64,000 nt of DNA from Methylobacter sp. (GCA_028716975.1 JAQUOU010000002.1:114841-178840), one strand, 5' to 3'; positions 35,490 to 45,492 are shown, numbered from the stretch's first letter. A program made the numbers and translations. Notes: generated by a model not told the origin, from the letters alone.

Positions 35490-35846
35490 ATGATTACATT
35501 AACAGAAAAGGCCATAAGCGCTGTCGGCCGCTTTATTGCCGGTTCGGAGACCCCTTCCGCCGGTCTTCGTATAGAAGTTACGGATGGCGGTTGTTCAGGT
35601 TATCAATACGGGTTGAAACTAGAAGGCAGCCATACGCCGGAAGACACCGTTATTGATTGCGGCGAAGTGAAGGTATTTATTGATCCGGCCAGTATGCCGA
35701 TGCTGGACGGCATGTCTGTCGACTTTCTCGACAGCATAGACGGTTCTGGGTTCAAGTTTACCAATCCTAATGCGGCTAAAAGCTGCGCTTGCGGTACTTC
35801 GTTTAATACCAGTACCGAAGGTACCGGAACTAAAACCTGTTCTTAA
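35490..35846 (+). CDS. iscA: Nif-specific A-type Fe-S carrier (IscA-nif/HesB)
   Basis: A 118-residue HesB/IscA protein with the three conserved cysteines C35 (TDGGCSGYQY), C99 and C101 (SCACG). It passes Fe-S clusters from NifU to nitrogenase and accessory proteins. It is the first gene after a sigma-54 promoter; nifU follows by 32 bases. The C-terminal tail (NTSTEGTGTKTCS) is longer than in housekeeping IscA. Confidence 0.92.
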   Translation: MITLTEKAISAVGRFIAGSETPSAGLRIEVTDGGCSGYQYGLKLEGSHTPEDTVIDCGEVKVFIDPASMPMLDGMSVDFLDSIDGSGFKFTNPNAAKSCACGTSFNTSTEGTGTKTCS

Positions 35847-35878
35847 CGTACCAGCAAATCTAATCCGAGGAAAAAGTC

Positions 35879-36787
35879 ATGTGGGATTATTCAGATAAAG
35901 TAAAAGAGCATTTTTTTAACCCTAAAAATGCCGGTGCGGTCATTGATGCCAATGCGACCGGCGAAGTGGGCTCAATCAGTTGCGGCGACGCTTTACGGCT
36001 GACATTGAAGGTTGATGATGACAGTGAGGTGATCCTCGAAGCGGGATTCCAAACATTTGGCTGCGGTTCGGCCATTGCTTCATCATCCGTGCTGACCGAA
36101 ATTATCAAGGGCATGACCCTTGATGAAGCGTTAAAAGTGACGAACCAGGATATTGCCGATCAACTTGAAGGATTGCCGCCGGAAAAAATGCACTGCTCGG
36201 TCATGGGACGCGAGGCACTGCAAGCGGCGATAGCAAATTATCGCGGCGAAGAATGGAAAGATGATCATGAAGAAGGCGCATTGATTTGTAAATGTTTTGC
36301 GATTGATGCGGTGATGATTGAGGAAATGGTCTGGGCTAATAAATTGCGCACCGTTGAGGATGTCACCAACTTTACTAAAGCAGGCGGCGGCTGCGCGTCT
36401 TGTCATGAAGACATTGAAGCCATCCTGGAAAAAGTGCTGGCGGAAAAAGGTGAAAAATTCGATCCGAATGCTGCGCCTGTAGCGCAACCTGCAAAAGTGA
36501 CAGCAGCTAAAGCGCCGCTGACCAATTTGCAACGCATCAAAAAAATTGAGGAGGTGCTGGAGTCGCTAAGACCGGCATTATTGGCCGATGGCGGTGACGT
36601 GGAATTGGTTGAAGTCATTGGCAACACCGCTTATGTCAATATGACCGGCGCTTGTAATGGTTGCCAGATGGCGGCAATGACGATTGGGGGCATTCAACAG
36701 CGCTTAATGGAAGTAATGGGCGAATTCATTAAAGTCGTACCGGCATCGGAAATGTCGAAACTGGTCAATATAGAGGCTGTGTCATGA
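35879..36787 (+). CDS. nifU: Fe-S scaffold protein NifU
   Basis: A 302-residue, full-length three-domain NifU. The IscU-like N-terminal domain has C35, C62 and C106; the central [2Fe-2S] ferredoxin-like domain has C137, C139, C172 and C175; the Nfu-type C-terminal domain has C259 and C262 (CNGC). Clusters are built with sulfur from NifS and passed to NifH and cofactor enzymes. The stop overlaps the nifS start by four bases. Confidence 0.98.
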   Translation: MWDYSDKVKEHFFNPKNAGAVIDANATGEVGSISCGDALRLTLKVDDDSEVILEAGFQTFGCGSAIASSSVLTEIIKGMTLDEALKVTNQDIADQLEGLPPEKMHCSVMGREALQAAIANYRGEEWKDDHEEGALICKCFAIDAVMIEEMVWANKLRTVEDVTNFTKAGGGCASCHEDIEAILEKVLAEKGEKFDPNAAPVAQPAKVTAAKAPLTNLQRIKKIEEVLESLRPALLADGGDVELVEVIGNTAYVNMTGACNGCQMAAMTIGGIQQRLMEVMGEFIKVVPASEMSKLVNIEAVS

Positions 36788-37992
36788 CAGATATTTACTT
36801 GGATAATAATGCCACTACTAAGGTTGATCCTGCGGTGGTTGATGTGATGATTCCTTATTTTCTTGAGCAATACGGCAATCCATCATCAATACATAAATTT
36901 GCCGACGGCGTGGCGCGCGGACTTAAACAGGCCCGTCAACAGGTGCAGGCCTTAATTGGCTGCGAGCATGATTCTGAAATCATTTTTACGTCTTGCGGCA
37001 CCGAATCCAATTCCACGGCGATTCTTTCCGCGATTAAGGCTCAGCCGAACAAGAAAGAAATCATTACCACAATGGTGGAGCATCCGGCCATTCTAAGCCT
37101 GTGCGATTATCTTGAGAAAGAAGGCTACACCATTCATAGAATGCCGGTTGATAAAGCCGGACGTTTAAACCTGGAATCCTATAAAAAATTGCTGTCCGAT
37201 GAGGTGGCGATTGTCTCGGTCATGTGGGCCAATAATGAAACGGGCACGATTTTCCCGGTTGCGGAAATGGCGGCTTTGGCGAACGCCGCCGGCGTGATGT
37301 TTCATACCGATGCGGTGCAGGCGGTTGGCAAGATTCCGATGATGCTGCAGGATACCAAAATCGATATGCTGTCGTTATCAGGCCATAAGCTGCATGCGCC
37401 CAAAGGCATTGGCGTTTTGTATCTGCGCCGCGGTACGCGTTATCGTCCATTGCTGCGTGGCGGACATCAGGAACGCGGCAGAAGGGCAGGGACTGAAAAC
37501 AGCGCTTCCATAGTCGGCCTTGGAAAAGCCTGCGAACTGGCGTTAGAGTATATCGAGTATGAAAATACCAAAGTCAAAGCCATGCGTGACCGTCTGGAGC
37601 GGGGCATTACCGAAGAAATTCCGCATTGTTTTGTGACCGGCGATATGTATAACCGCCTGCCTAATACGACCGACATAGCCTTTGAATATATAGAAGGCGA
37701 ATCGATTTTGATGTTGCTGAACAAGGCAGGTATCGCGGCATCAAGCGGTTCAGCGTGTACCTCCGGCTCTTTGGAGCCTTCGCATGTGATGCGGGCCATG
37801 GATATTCCATACACCGCCGCGCACGGCACAATCCGCTTTTCTTTTTCCCGTTATAACTCGATGGCGGAAGTGGATGAGGTATTGAAAGTTATGCCCGGCA
37901 TTGTTGCGACTTTACGCAAATTATCGCCCTATTGGGATGGTAACGGCCCTGTGGCCGATCCTGAAAAAGCGTTTGCACCGACTTATGCGTAA
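36784..37992 (+). CDS. nifS: Cysteine desulfurase NifS
   Basis: A 402-residue PLP enzyme that converts cysteine to alanine and gives persulfide sulfur to NifU. K202 in [10 protein letters not shown] binds PLP, C325 in [10 protein letters not shown] is the persulfide cysteine, and the N-terminal [12 protein letters not shown] is typical. It overlaps nifU by four bases. The following gap of 180 bases before nifV contains two dispersed repeats. Confidence 0.98.
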   Translation: MTDIYLDNNATTKVDPAVVDVMIPYFLEQYGNPSSIHKFADGVARGLKQARQQVQALIGCEHDSEIIFTSCGTESNSTAILSAIKAQPNKKEIITTMVEHPAILSLCDYLEKEGYTIHRMPVDKAGRLNLESYKKLLSDEVAIVSVMWANNETGTIFPVAEMAALANAAGVMFHTDAVQAVGKIPMMLQDTKIDMLSLSGHKLHAPKGIGVLYLRRGTRYRPLLRGGHQERGRRAGTENSASIVGLGKACELALEYIEYENTKVKAMRDRLERGITEEIPHCFVTGDMYNRLPNTTDIAFEYIEGESILMLLNKAGIAASSGSACTSGSLEPSHVMRAMDIPYTAAHGTIRFSFSRYNSMAEVDEVLKVMPGIVATLRKLSPYWDGNGPVADPEKAFAPTYA

Positions 37993-38009
37993 AACCAGAG
38001 TTATTAAAG

Positions 38010-38153
38010 CTTCTCATGGTTCGACAAGCTCACCACGAACGGCTTACTTAGCTTAAATAACAGTGACTTGTAGCTTTGACAGGTTGGGTTAGCGTAGCGT
38101 GACCCAACATTTTTGAATCACGATTGTAGGATTAAGCTGCGCTAACCCAACCT
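38010..38153. repeat. Two dispersed repeats between nifS and nifV
   Basis: GGTTCGACAAGCTCACCACGA at 38019 is a half of the repeat family also found at 43980. It is followed by a 14-bp perfect inverted pair AGGTTGGGTTAGCG (38081-38094) and CGCTAACCCAACCT (38140-38153), the GTAGGTTGGGTTAGC family. Confidence 0.7.
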
Positions 38154-38172
38154 ACGAAAATCAGAGAATTTT

Positions 38173-39297
38173 ATGAAATCTCAACCCCGCCATATCATCA
38201 TAGATGACACCACGCTCAGGGACGGTGAGCAATCAGCCGGTGTTGCCTTTTCGCTGGACGAAAAACTGGCGATTGCAACGCAGCTGGCGGGGTTGGGCGT
38301 AGCGGAACTTGAAATCGGCATTCCGGCAATGGGACCGGTGGAACGGGAAGAAATCAAGGCGATTGCAGCTTTAGGACTGCCCTCAAAACTGCTGGTCTGG
38401 TCCAGAATGCGCCGCGATGACTTGCATGCCTGTTTAGACTTGAATGTGGATAAGGTTGATTTATCCATATCGGCTTCGGATCAGCATATTCAGCACAAGC
38501 TTAAACAAAGCCGGCAGTGGGTTTTAGATACCATTACCCGTTGTGTTCAGGAAGCGCGAAGTTTAAATATGGAGGTGTGCGTGGGAATGGAAGATGCTTC
38601 GCGCGCGGATGTGGATTTTTTAATACGCATGGCTGAAACCGCGCAGTCGGCAGGCGCGAGCAGAATTCGCTTTGCCGATACCGTGGGTATTATGGAGCCG
38701 TTCGGCGTATTCGAGACCATCAAAAAATTAAGAGCGGCAACGGATCTGGAAATTGAAATGCACGCCCATGACGATTTGGGGCTTGCTACCGCCAATACGC
38801 TGGCTGCAGCACTGGCGGGCGCAACGCATGTTAATACCACTGTTAATGGCTTGGGTGAACGTGCAGGAAACGCGGCTTTGGAAGAAGTCGTGGTAGGTTT
38901 AAAGCAGTTGCATGGTTTTGAAACCGGCATCGCGCTTCAGAATTTTCCTTTGTTGTCCGAGCAGGTTGCGCGTGCTTCTGGGGATGCAATCGGCAGCCGT
39001 AAAAGCCTGATCGGCAAAAATGTATTCAGTCATGAAGCAGGCATTCATGTCGATGGACTATTAAAAGATCCGAATAACTATCAAGGCGTTGATCCTGCCA
39101 TTGTCGGGCGCAGTCATCAACTGGTATTGGGCAAGCATTCCGGCACACAGGGGATAATTCATGCCTATCAGCAAATAGGCATACGGGTCACTAGAACAGA
39201 GGCGCAAGCCTTATTAATGCAAGTCAGGCGCTTTGTCAGCGATACCAAACAATCACCCAAAGCGGTCGATCTTAACCGATTTCATCAAAATCTTTAG
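38173..39297 (+). CDS. nifV: Homocitrate synthase NifV
   Basis: A 374-residue enzyme that condenses acetyl-CoA and 2-oxoglutarate to R-homocitrate, the organic ligand of FeMo-cofactor. Motifs are [16 protein letters not shown] (active-site Arg and metal Asp), [11 protein letters not shown] (metal His pair) and [10 protein letters not shown]. The length fits NifV rather than LeuA (no C-terminal regulatory domain). A strong AGGAGG just after the stop serves the next small gene. Confidence 0.97.
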   Translation: MKSQPRHIIIDDTTLRDGEQSAGVAFSLDEKLAIATQLAGLGVAELEIGIPAMGPVEREEIKAIAALGLPSKLLVWSRMRRDDLHACLDLNVDKVDLSISASDQHIQHKLKQSRQWVLDTITRCVQEARSLNMEVCVGMEDASRADVDFLIRMAETAQSAGASRIRFADTVGIMEPFGVFETIKKLRAATDLEIEMHAHDDLGLATANTLAAALAGATHVNTTVNGLGERAGNAALEEVVVGLKQLHGFETGIALQNFPLLSEQVARASGDAIGSRKSLIGKNVFSHEAGIHVDGLLKDPNNYQGVDPAIVGRSHQLVLGKHSGTQGIIHAYQQIGIRVTRTEAQALLMQVRRFVSDTKQSPKAVDLNRFHQNL

Positions 39298-39307
39298 GAG
39301 GGTCATT

Positions 39308-39472
39308 ATGAATGAAGATAGTGAAAAACAGGCATGCGAGCCGGAATCTATAGAAATGAGTACATCCCATATCCACAGAGATATACCCGATCAGGATGAC
39401 CGTTATCCGGGTTCATTCTTCAGAATACCTGGGCCGCCCATTCTGGGAAAAACAACTTGGAGCATCAGCTAA
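39308..39472 (+). CDS. Unknown 54-residue protein between nifV and cysE
   Basis: A short acidic protein (starts [12 protein letters not shown]) with two histidines in TSHIHRDI and a Pro/Gly-rich end ([17 protein letters not shown]). ATG 39308 has AGGAGGGTC upstream, one of the best ribosome-binding sites in the window, and the stop overlaps the cysE start (TAATG), so the frame is very likely translated. I know no family for it. It could be a small partner of CysE or NifV, or a metal-binding peptide. Confidence 0.6.
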   Translation: MNEDSEKQACEPESIEMSTSHIHRDIPDQDDRYPGSFFRIPGPPILGKTTWSIS

Positions 39473-40260
39473 TGGTCAGGGTCATATCCGATAATGCAAA
39501 AATCAGCGCAAAAAAACCGTTGAGTTTTTTCGCCCAATGGGTCGAGGATGTTTATTGTGTTTTCGGTCGTGACCCTGCCGCCCATAGTGTTTGGGAGATA
39601 TTGCTGACTTATTCGGGTGTCCATGCGGTGTTAATGTACCGGATCAGTCACCGCTTATGGAAAGCAAACTGGAAATTGACTGCCCGACTTCTGTCTGCAA
39701 TTACCAAATTATTTACCAGTGTCGAAATTCACCCCGGCGCAACAATCGGGCGGCGATTATTCATTGATCACGCACTCGGAGTCGTAATAGGCGAGACAAC
39801 AGAGATTGGTAATGATGTCACGTTATACCACGGCGTAACCTTAGGCGGCACCACCTGGAACAAGGAAAAACGTCATCCGACCCTGGGCAATAATGTGCTG
39901 GTGGGATCCGGAGCCAAGATTCTTGGAGCAATTACCTTAGGTAATAATGTCCGCGTCGGCGCTAACTCGGTTGTCGTTAAAGACGTTCCTCCTTGCTGTA
40001 CCGTAGTGGGCATTCCCGGACGGGTTATCCAGAGTAAAGGCACTCAAATTCAGGGCAGGCATGGCATTGACCTGGATCATCATTTGATTCCTGATCCGGT
40101 TGGTAAAGCGATTGCCTGTTTAATTGAACGGATTGATGAGCTGGAATCCAGGCAAATGGGAGGCAAAGTAACAGCTGAAGAAAGTTGTGATGCATGCGAA
40201 GCCGAAGCCGTCTGCGTTCCCAGGAAAGAGAGCCCGGTAAAACTGGCGGTGAGGGCATAA
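39472..40260 (+). CDS. cysE: Nif-associated serine O-acetyltransferase CysE
   Basis: A 262-residue protein with the SATase N-terminal helix region ([16 protein letters not shown]) and left-handed beta-helix hexapeptides ([36 protein letters not shown]). It makes O-acetylserine, raising cysteine supply for NifS. ATG 39472 has GGAG upstream and shares a base with the previous stop. The tail contains [10 protein letters not shown], a cysteine cluster not seen in housekeeping CysE. It ends directly against the next gene. Confidence 0.93.
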   Translation: MVRVISDNAKISAKKPLSFFAQWVEDVYCVFGRDPAAHSVWEILLTYSGVHAVLMYRISHRLWKANWKLTARLLSAITKLFTSVEIHPGATIGRRLFIDHALGVVIGETTEIGNDVTLYHGVTLGGTTWNKEKRHPTLGNNVLVGSGAKILGAITLGNNVRVGANSVVVKDVPPCCTVVGIPGRVIQSKGTQIQGRHGIDLDHHLIPDPVGKAIACLIERIDELESRQMGGKVTAEESCDACEAEAVCVPRKESPVKLAVRA

Positions 40261-40779
40261 ATGGATTTGTTGGATTTTGAAGCACAGGGGTTATATTTTG
40301 AAGAACCCGAAGTTGCCGGCGTTAAAGAGATGATAGCAGTAGCTGCCGAAAATTACGCCAATGGCGATGCCGAGCTGCCTTTACTGAAAGCCTATTTTCT
40401 TGCGCCAGAATCGTTGAATGTACTGGTGGCGTTAAACCGTTTTTATTATTACCAGCACCGGCTGGAAGATGCATTGAATGCAACCCTTAAAGCCTTGGCT
40501 GTGATTAGACCTTTAATAGATTTTCCTGAGGACTGGCGGGATTTGCAGCAAAGCCATATAAGCGGTGCCCGCGCGGATTTATTAACTCAGGTCAGGTTAT
40601 ATTTATTTACGTTAAAAGCTGTCGGTTTTTTAAATATGCGTTTGGAGCATCTGGATTTGAGCCAGAGCCTGTTCGAAAAACTGGTCGAACTTGATAGCAA
40701 GGACAGAATCGGCGCAAAGGGATTATTGGAATTGGTGATCAAGCGTAAAACCGATGTAGGCTGGGTTAGCGTAGCGTAA
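40261..40779 (+). CDS. Unknown helical protein of the nif operon
   Basis: A 172-residue protein starting at the base after the cysE stop. Helices with TPR-like spacing are visible (AVAAENYANGDAELPLLKAY, then NVLVALNRFYYYQHRLEDAL and TLKALAVIRPL). Nif clusters often carry a similar protein in this place; its function is not known to me. The last residues (VGWVSVA) are encoded by a dispersed GTAGGCTGGGTTAGCGTAGCG repeat, so the original C-terminus may have been replaced by that insertion. Confidence 0.65.
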   Translation: MDLLDFEAQGLYFEEPEVAGVKEMIAVAAENYANGDAELPLLKAYFLAPESLNVLVALNRFYYYQHRLEDALNATLKALAVIRPLIDFPEDWRDLQQSHISGARADLLTQVRLYLFTLKAVGFLNMRLEHLDLSQSLFEKLVELDSKDRIGAKGLLELVIKRKTDVGWVSVA

Positions 40780-40785
40780 CCCAAC
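40755..40785. repeat. Dispersed GTAGGTTGGGTTAGC repeat overlapping a gene end
   Basis: TGTAGGCTGGGTTAGCGTAGCG followed by TAACCCAACA matches the copy at 38080-38110. It supplies the last codons and the stop of the preceding gene. Confidence 0.65.
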
Positions 40786-40856
40786 AATCAGGTTCAAAAA
40801 TAGTGGCTTGTGCTGTTGACTCAACCACGCAAAGTTATTATTAGCGGAGCAATATT

Positions 40857-40967
40857 ATGTTCAAAGAGATAACTGATTCATTACTGGCCATTATGGCCTT
40901 GGTAGCATTTGTTATTCTGGCGCTCTATCTTTTAAGTCAGGATGCTTCATCAGTTGGTCCCCTTTAA
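40857..40967 (+). CDS. 36-residue single-span membrane peptide
   Basis: The frame MFKEITDSLLAIMALVAFVI then LALYLLSQDASSVGPL encodes a short polar start, one hydrophobic helix of about 19 residues and a short tail. GGAG lies eight bases before the ATG and nifW follows after 16 bases, so it sits inside the nif operon. It is too short for routine gene callers. A small membrane partner or anchor for nif proteins is possible; no family is recognised. Confidence 0.6.
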   Translation: MFKEITDSLLAIMALVAFVILALYLLSQDASSVGPL

Positions 40968-40983
40968 TTACCGGAGAAAAACC

Positions 40984-41301
40984 ATGAGTTTTGAAGAAGA
41001 AATGGAAGAGATGGAATCAGCAGAAGATTTCTTGCAATATTTTAAACTCGATTACGTGCCTAGCGTTGTGCATGTTAACCGCCTGCATATCCTGCAACGT
41101 TTCCATGACTACTTACAGCAAGCCGGTGATGAGATGCCGGAAAATGAACCGGCAAAGCGGGCTGTTTATAGTAAATTGCTAATGCGGGCCTATCAGGATT
41201 TTGTTGAGTCCGATGCTCAAACCGAAAAAGTTTTTAAAGTATTTTCAATGAGTGAGGCGTCGCAAACAGCATTTGTTTCTTTGAGCGATATAAAAACATG
41301 A
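40984..41301 (+). CDS. nifW: Nitrogenase-stabilising protein NifW
   Basis: A 105-residue protein with the NifW pattern: EEEMEEMESAEDFLQYF, then VHVNRLHILQRFHDYL and LMRAYQDFVES. NifW protects and matures the MoFe protein, possibly against oxygen. ATG 40984 is chosen; an earlier frame start at 40942 overlaps the small membrane peptide. It overlaps nifZ by four bases. Confidence 0.93.
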   Translation: MSFEEEMEEMESAEDFLQYFKLDYVPSVVHVNRLHILQRFHDYLQQAGDEMPENEPAKRAVYSKLLMRAYQDFVESDAQTEKVFKVFSMSEASQTAFVSLSDIKT

Positions 41302-41777
41302 AACCCGAACGCTTCGATGAGGGCCGGTTTGATTTTGGCGAATCGGTTCGGGTAACCAGAAACGTCCGCAATGACGGCACTTATCCTGGCATGGAGGTCG
41401 GCGAGTTGTTGGTCCGTCGCGGCAGTGTCGGCAATATCCTTAATGTGGGCACTTTTTTACAAGATCAAGTGATTTTCACTGTCCATTTCCTGGCTGTTGA
41501 CCGCATGGTTGGCTGCCGGCTGGAGGAACTGATTGGTGGAGATGAAACCTGGAATCCCAGTCGCTTTGAGTTCAGGGACCGGGTAGTTTGCAATATCGAT
41601 TTAGGAGTGCAGGGCAATATCCTGGTTGCAAAAGGCACTGAAGGCGAAGTTTTTAAGGTGATCAGGGATAATGAGTTAATTCAATATCATGTCGCTTTTC
41701 AGGGCAGAACACTGCAAGTGCCCGAACCGGCCCTTGCTCCAGCACACCCTGAGACATTTAAAGAACCAGAGTTGTGA
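41298..41777 (+). CDS. nifZ: Nitrogen fixation protein NifZ
   Basis: A 159-residue protein with two NifZ domains: FGESVRVTRNVRNDGTYP near the N-terminus and FRDRVVCNIDLGVQGNILVA in the second half. It acts in formation of the second P-cluster of NifDK. It overlaps nifW by four bases and lies one base before nifM. A shorter NifZ-domain protein is encoded separately at 35025. Confidence 0.92.
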   Translation: MKPERFDEGRFDFGESVRVTRNVRNDGTYPGMEVGELLVRRGSVGNILNVGTFLQDQVIFTVHFLAVDRMVGCRLEELIGGDETWNPSRFEFRDRVVCNIDLGVQGNILVAKGTEGEVFKVIRDNELIQYHVAFQGRTLQVPEPALAPAHPETFKEPEL

Positions 41778-41778
41778 T

Positions 41779-42654
41779 ATGACTGTAATAGATAAACCTA
41801 TCCAGCTGGAAGCTTACAATTTATTGAGAGCGGCTTTAGCCTTATTTAAAAAATCGCCTGAAGAACTGGCGGAGGCCGAGTTAAAGCAGGCAAGAAATCA
41901 AGCTTTAAATGAATTAAGGATTGAAAGCAGAGTGTTGAATGCGTCTGAAGCGGCTGCAGTAATTGTTACCGAACAAGAGTTACAACAGGCCTATCAGGAA
42001 ATTCGCGATCGTTATGAGGATGAGGCTGCTTTTTTAAGCGACCTGGAAAAAAACCAGCTCGACGAAGCCGGCCTGCTGGCGGCATTGCAACGTCAGTGCA
42101 AGGTCAATACCGTGCTGGAGTTGATCGCCAGCCGTGCGCCCACGATCAGCGAAGTCGAAGTCGGCATTTATTATCACCTTCATGCCGAGCAATTTCATCG
42201 CCCGGAAAGGCGTGAAGTCAGTCATATTTTCATCAGTATTAACCCTGATTATCCTGAAAATACTCTCGAAACGGCTTTAACGCGGGCTCAGGAACTCTGC
42301 GACAAGTTGCGTAAAAAGCCGCATAAATTTGCCGATCTGGCGTTAAGGCATTCTGAATGTCCTACTGCTTTACAAGGCGGCGTTTTGGGTACAGTATCAC
42401 GCGGTACGCTTTATCCTGAATTGGATGCTGTGCTGTTTAAATTAAAGCAGGGGGAAGTTAGCGAGGTAGTCAAATCAGAGATCGGTTTTCATGTGCTGCT
42501 GTGCAAAAGCATACAAAGAGCTGATACCCTGTCCCTGGCAAAAGCCACACCGAAAATACGTCAGCTAATGATGGAGCGCGCACGGCGTACTTGTCAGCGC
42601 GCATGGTTAGCGAGTTTACCGATAATTGAATTCTGGGAGAGCAATCATGAATGA
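41779..42654 (+). CDS. nifM: NifH maturation peptidyl-prolyl isomerase NifM
   Basis: A 291-residue protein with an N-terminal helical region and a C-terminal parvulin-type domain ([17 protein letters not shown], then [20 protein letters not shown] and [15 protein letters not shown]). NifM is needed in Azotobacter and Klebsiella to give active NifH. ATG 41779 lies one base after nifZ. The stop overlaps the start of the clpX paralogue by eight bases. Confidence 0.95.
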   Translation: MTVIDKPIQLEAYNLLRAALALFKKSPEELAEAELKQARNQALNELRIESRVLNASEAAAVIVTEQELQQAYQEIRDRYEDEAAFLSDLEKNQLDEAGLLAALQRQCKVNTVLELIASRAPTISEVEVGIYYHLHAEQFHRPERREVSHIFISINPDYPENTLETALTRAQELCDKLRKKPHKFADLALRHSECPTALQGGVLGTVSRGTLYPELDAVLFKLKQGEVSEVVKSEIGFHVLLCKSIQRADTLSLAKATPKIRQLMMERARRTCQRAWLASLPIIEFWESNHE

Positions 42655-43927
42655 TAAAGACATCAAGCACTGTTCCTTTTGCGGCATTAGCCAATCCGCT
42701 TCGGTTCCTTTAATTGCAGGCAGCGAGGGCCATATTTGCGGCGCTTGCGTGCAATTAGCCAATCAGGTTGTAACCAACTGGAGCCGGAAAAAAGAACTTT
42801 CCGAAATGCAGGGAACATTGCCTATTCCAGCCAAAATTAAAGCGCATCTTGATCAATACATTATCGGTCAGCATCTTGCCAAAGAAATATTGTCTGTTGC
42901 TGTGTACAACCATTACAAACGTCTCAAGCACGAAAGCGGCGATGCCGGCTTGGGCGAGTTCGATAAAGACCTGGAAATCGGTAAATCCAACATTCTGTTA
43001 ATAGGACCTTCCGGCACAGGCAAGACCTTATTGGCCAGCACCCTGGCAAAAATTGTCGGGGTGCCGTTTGTGGTGGCGGATGCGACAACACTGACGCAAG
43101 CCGGTTACGTGGGCGATGATGTGGAGAATATCCTGGTCAGGCTATTGGACGTCGCTGAAGGTAATATGGCTAATGCCGAATGGGGCATTGTTTATATCGA
43201 TGAAATCGACAAAATTGCCCGCAGTCCGGAGCAGCAGACCGGAACCCGCGATGTCTCCGGTGAAGGTGTACAGCAGGCGTTACTCAGACTGGTCGAGGGT
43301 TCTCACGTCAAGATTTCCGGCAAAGGCCAGCGCAACAAGGATGGGGAATCCACTATAGATACACGAAATATTCTGTTCATTGCCGGAGGGTCATTTCCGG
43401 GTCTGGAAAAACATGTCGAAAAACGCTTGGCGCCGACTAATTCTGCGATCGGTTTTCATGCTGAGGTCAACAATCAGGCCCAAAAGCCGGCCCTGGAAGA
43501 TATGTTGAATGCAACCCAACCCAGCGATTTACGCAAGTTTGGCTTAATCCCTGAGTTTATCGGCCGCTTTCCCGTATTGGCGCCCCTGGAGCCTCTGGAC
43601 GTAGACGCCTTAATTCGGGTTTTAACCGAACCTAAAAATGCGCTGGTTCGTCAATATCAACAACTATTCGCATACGAAGGCGTGGAGTTGAAGTTTGAAC
43701 AGGATGCCTTGATTGAAATCGCCAACAAAGCCATAGAACGTGAAACCGGAGCACGCGGTTTACGCAGCATCATGGAACAGATTTTACGAAAAACCATGTT
43801 TGATATTCCCTCTGTCGATGACGTTGAGCAATGTATTGTCGATGCTGATGCGGTTAAAGGGGAGGGCGAGATTAGGTTGATTAAGAAAGCCGAAACCAAA
43901 CGCAGGCAGCAGGCCGGGCAGCAATAG
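42647..43927 (+). CDS. clpX: Nif-associated ClpX ATPase paralogue
   Basis: A 426-residue AAA+ unfoldase. Zinc-binding C9, C12, C31 and C34; Walker A GPSGTGKT (120-127); pore loop GYVGDD (153-158); Walker [10 protein letters not shown]; and the IGF loop (SAIGFHAEV) that docks ClpP. The ClpP-binding loop is kept, so it can work with the housekeeping protease. The A. vinelandii ClpX2 in the nif cluster degrades NifB and NifEN. ATG 42647 overlaps the nifM end by eight bases. Confidence 0.93.
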   Translation: MNDKDIKHCSFCGISQSASVPLIAGSEGHICGACVQLANQVVTNWSRKKELSEMQGTLPIPAKIKAHLDQYIIGQHLAKEILSVAVYNHYKRLKHESGDAGLGEFDKDLEIGKSNILLIGPSGTGKTLLASTLAKIVGVPFVVADATTLTQAGYVGDDVENILVRLLDVAEGNMANAEWGIVYIDEIDKIARSPEQQTGTRDVSGEGVQQALLRLVEGSHVKISGKGQRNKDGESTIDTRNILFIAGGSFPGLEKHVEKRLAPTNSAIGFHAEVNNQAQKPALEDMLNATQPSDLRKFGLIPEFIGRFPVLAPLEPLDVDALIRVLTEPKNALVRQYQQLFAYEGVELKFEQDALIEIANKAIERETGARGLRSIMEQILRKTMFDIPSVDDVEQCIVDADAVKGEGEIRLIKKAETKRRQQAGQQ

Positions 43928-44023
43928 ATTATTGCGTGTGCATGAACGAATACCAATAAGTTGATTCCATTCCCGGTTCGACCGTTCGACAAGCTCACGG
44001 CTCACCCCGAACGGAATCAACGA

Positions 44024-44090
44024 GGCTCTCTTGAGCGTAGACGAAGGGTTACCGTTCGTCCTGAGCCCTTCGATTACGCTCAGGAGAGCC
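44024..44090. repeat. Dispersed inverted repeat (CTCCTGAGCG / GAAGGG family)
   Basis: GGCTCTCTTGAGCGTAGACG (from 44024, arm to 44048) pairs with an arm at 44066-44090 in 22 of 25 positions. Adjacent ACCGTTCGACAAGCTCACGG and ACCGTTCGTCCTGAGCCCTT belong to the same family as 25835-25930 and 38019. Confidence 0.7.
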
Positions 44091-44141
44091 GTGTGGAAGA
44101 CCTGTGCTGAGATTCCTAAATAATAAATAAATGAGAACTTT

Positions 44142-44759
44142 ATGAAAACCGAAGATAAAATCCGCAATCAATTGACAGCTAATCCAATCATCCTGTATAT
44201 GAAAGGCGTACCGGCTAATCCGCAATGCGGATTTTCAGCCAAAACAGTCGGCATACTCAATGCGACCAGTATCCCTTACGCTTATGTGAACGTGCTGGAA
44301 GCGCCTTTTATCCGTGAAAAATTACCGAGCATTTCCCATTGGCCAACCTATCCCCAACTGTTTGTTAACGGAGAATTAGTAGGCGGCTGCGACATTGTTG
44401 AAGAAATGTCTAACAACGGCAGTTTATTACCCTTATTAACAACTGGTGCGCCGAAAAAAGAGGAAGCCGCAAGCGACGCATTAAGCGTTAGCGAAGTTAG
44501 ACAACTGGTGCAACAAGGTATTAACGATGCCAATGTAATGATCGAAGGCGAGGGCTGCGATTTATCGATCACTGTAGTAAGTTCGCAATTTAGCGATTTA
44601 ACAATCGTAAAAAAACAGCAACTGGTTCTTGCAACGTTAAAAGAACCTTTGGCTTCGGGCAAACTTCATGCAGTCAGCGTTAAAGCCTATACCCCCGCTG
44701 AATGGCAGGATTTACCGATAAACAAACAGGATGCCGGATTGCTGCAAATACAGCATTAA
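44142..44759 (+). CDS. Monothiol glutaredoxin-BolA fusion
   Basis: A 205-residue protein. The N-terminal 105 residues are a CGFS glutaredoxin (NPQCGFSAKTVGILN, C29; WPTYPQLFVNGELVGGCDIVE). After a short linker comes a BolA domain (about 115-195: IEGEGCDLSITVVSSQFSD, then KLHAVSVKAYTPAEW). Separate Grx4 and BolA proteins bind one [2Fe-2S] cluster together; here they are joined. It probably carries or repairs clusters for nitrogenase. The gene follows a repeat after clpX, so its promoter may be separate. Confidence 0.88.
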   Translation: MKTEDKIRNQLTANPIILYMKGVPANPQCGFSAKTVGILNATSIPYAYVNVLEAPFIREKLPSISHWPTYPQLFVNGELVGGCDIVEEMSNNGSLLPLLTTGAPKKEEAASDALSVSEVRQLVQQGINDANVMIEGEGCDLSITVVSSQFSDLTIVKKQQLVLATLKEPLASGKLHAVSVKAYTPAEWQDLPINKQDAGLLQIQH

Positions 44760-44933
44760 AACTTTTGGTACAGATACTTAATTACTCGTCATCCCGGCAG
44801 GTAGTGCCGGGATGACGGTTGTTATGAAATTTGGGGATACCAAGGAGTATGAACAGCTAATGAGAGCGTATGTAACCGCTTTAGGCTATTTACAAGTTCT
44901 TATCTATAGGAATTAACACTCAGCGAGGAAATC

Positions 44934-45467
44934 ATGGCTAAAGTAGGCGTTTTTTTTGGCACGGATACCGGCAATACGCGGCGGATTGCAAAAGATATTA
45001 CCACGGTTTTAGGTTCGGCTATCGCCGCTAAACCCGTGAATATCCGTAATGCCGGCGTGACTGAACTGCTGGCGTATGATACCCTGATTTTAGGCACACC
45101 CACTTATGGCGAAGGCCAGTTACCCGGCTTATCAACCGGCAATGCGACTGAAAGTTGGGAGGAGTTTTTGCCGAAGCTGGCAGGGCAGGATTTCAGCGGT
45201 AAAAAGGTGGCAATCTATGGGCTGGGTAATCAGAAAAGCTATCCTACTGAATTTGCTGACGCCATGATCTATTTGTATGAGCAGTTTATACAATGCGGCG
45301 CAACCATGATTGGCGCATGGGATACCGAAGGTTATAATTTTAAAGGCTCTAAGGCAGTGATTGATAACCGCTTTGTCGGCTTGGCCTTAGATCAGGAAAA
45401 TCAAAAAGACCTTACGCCCGCCAGACTGGAATCATGGCTAAAAATGCTGGCGAAGGCCTGGACTTAA
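44934..45467 (+). CDS. nifF: Nitrogen fixation flavodoxin NifF
   Basis: A 177-residue long-chain flavodoxin. The FMN phosphate loop GTDTGNTR (9-16), TPTYGEGQLPG and GLGNQKSYPTEFADAM (isoalloxazine contacts) are present. The length and STGNATESWEE loop match NifF, which carries low-potential electrons to NifH. A GAGGAAA precedes the ATG. A 308-bp MITE-like element lies after its stop. Confidence 0.94.
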   Translation: MAKVGVFFGTDTGNTRRIAKDITTVLGSAIAAKPVNIRNAGVTELLAYDTLILGTPTYGEGQLPGLSTGNATESWEEFLPKLAGQDFSGKKVAIYGLGNQKSYPTEFADAMIYLYEQFIQCGATMIGAWDTEGYNFKGSKAVIDNRFVGLALDQENQKDLTPARLESWLKMLAKAWT

Positions 45468-45492
45468 AATTCAAAAAGATTAAAGGTTCGCA

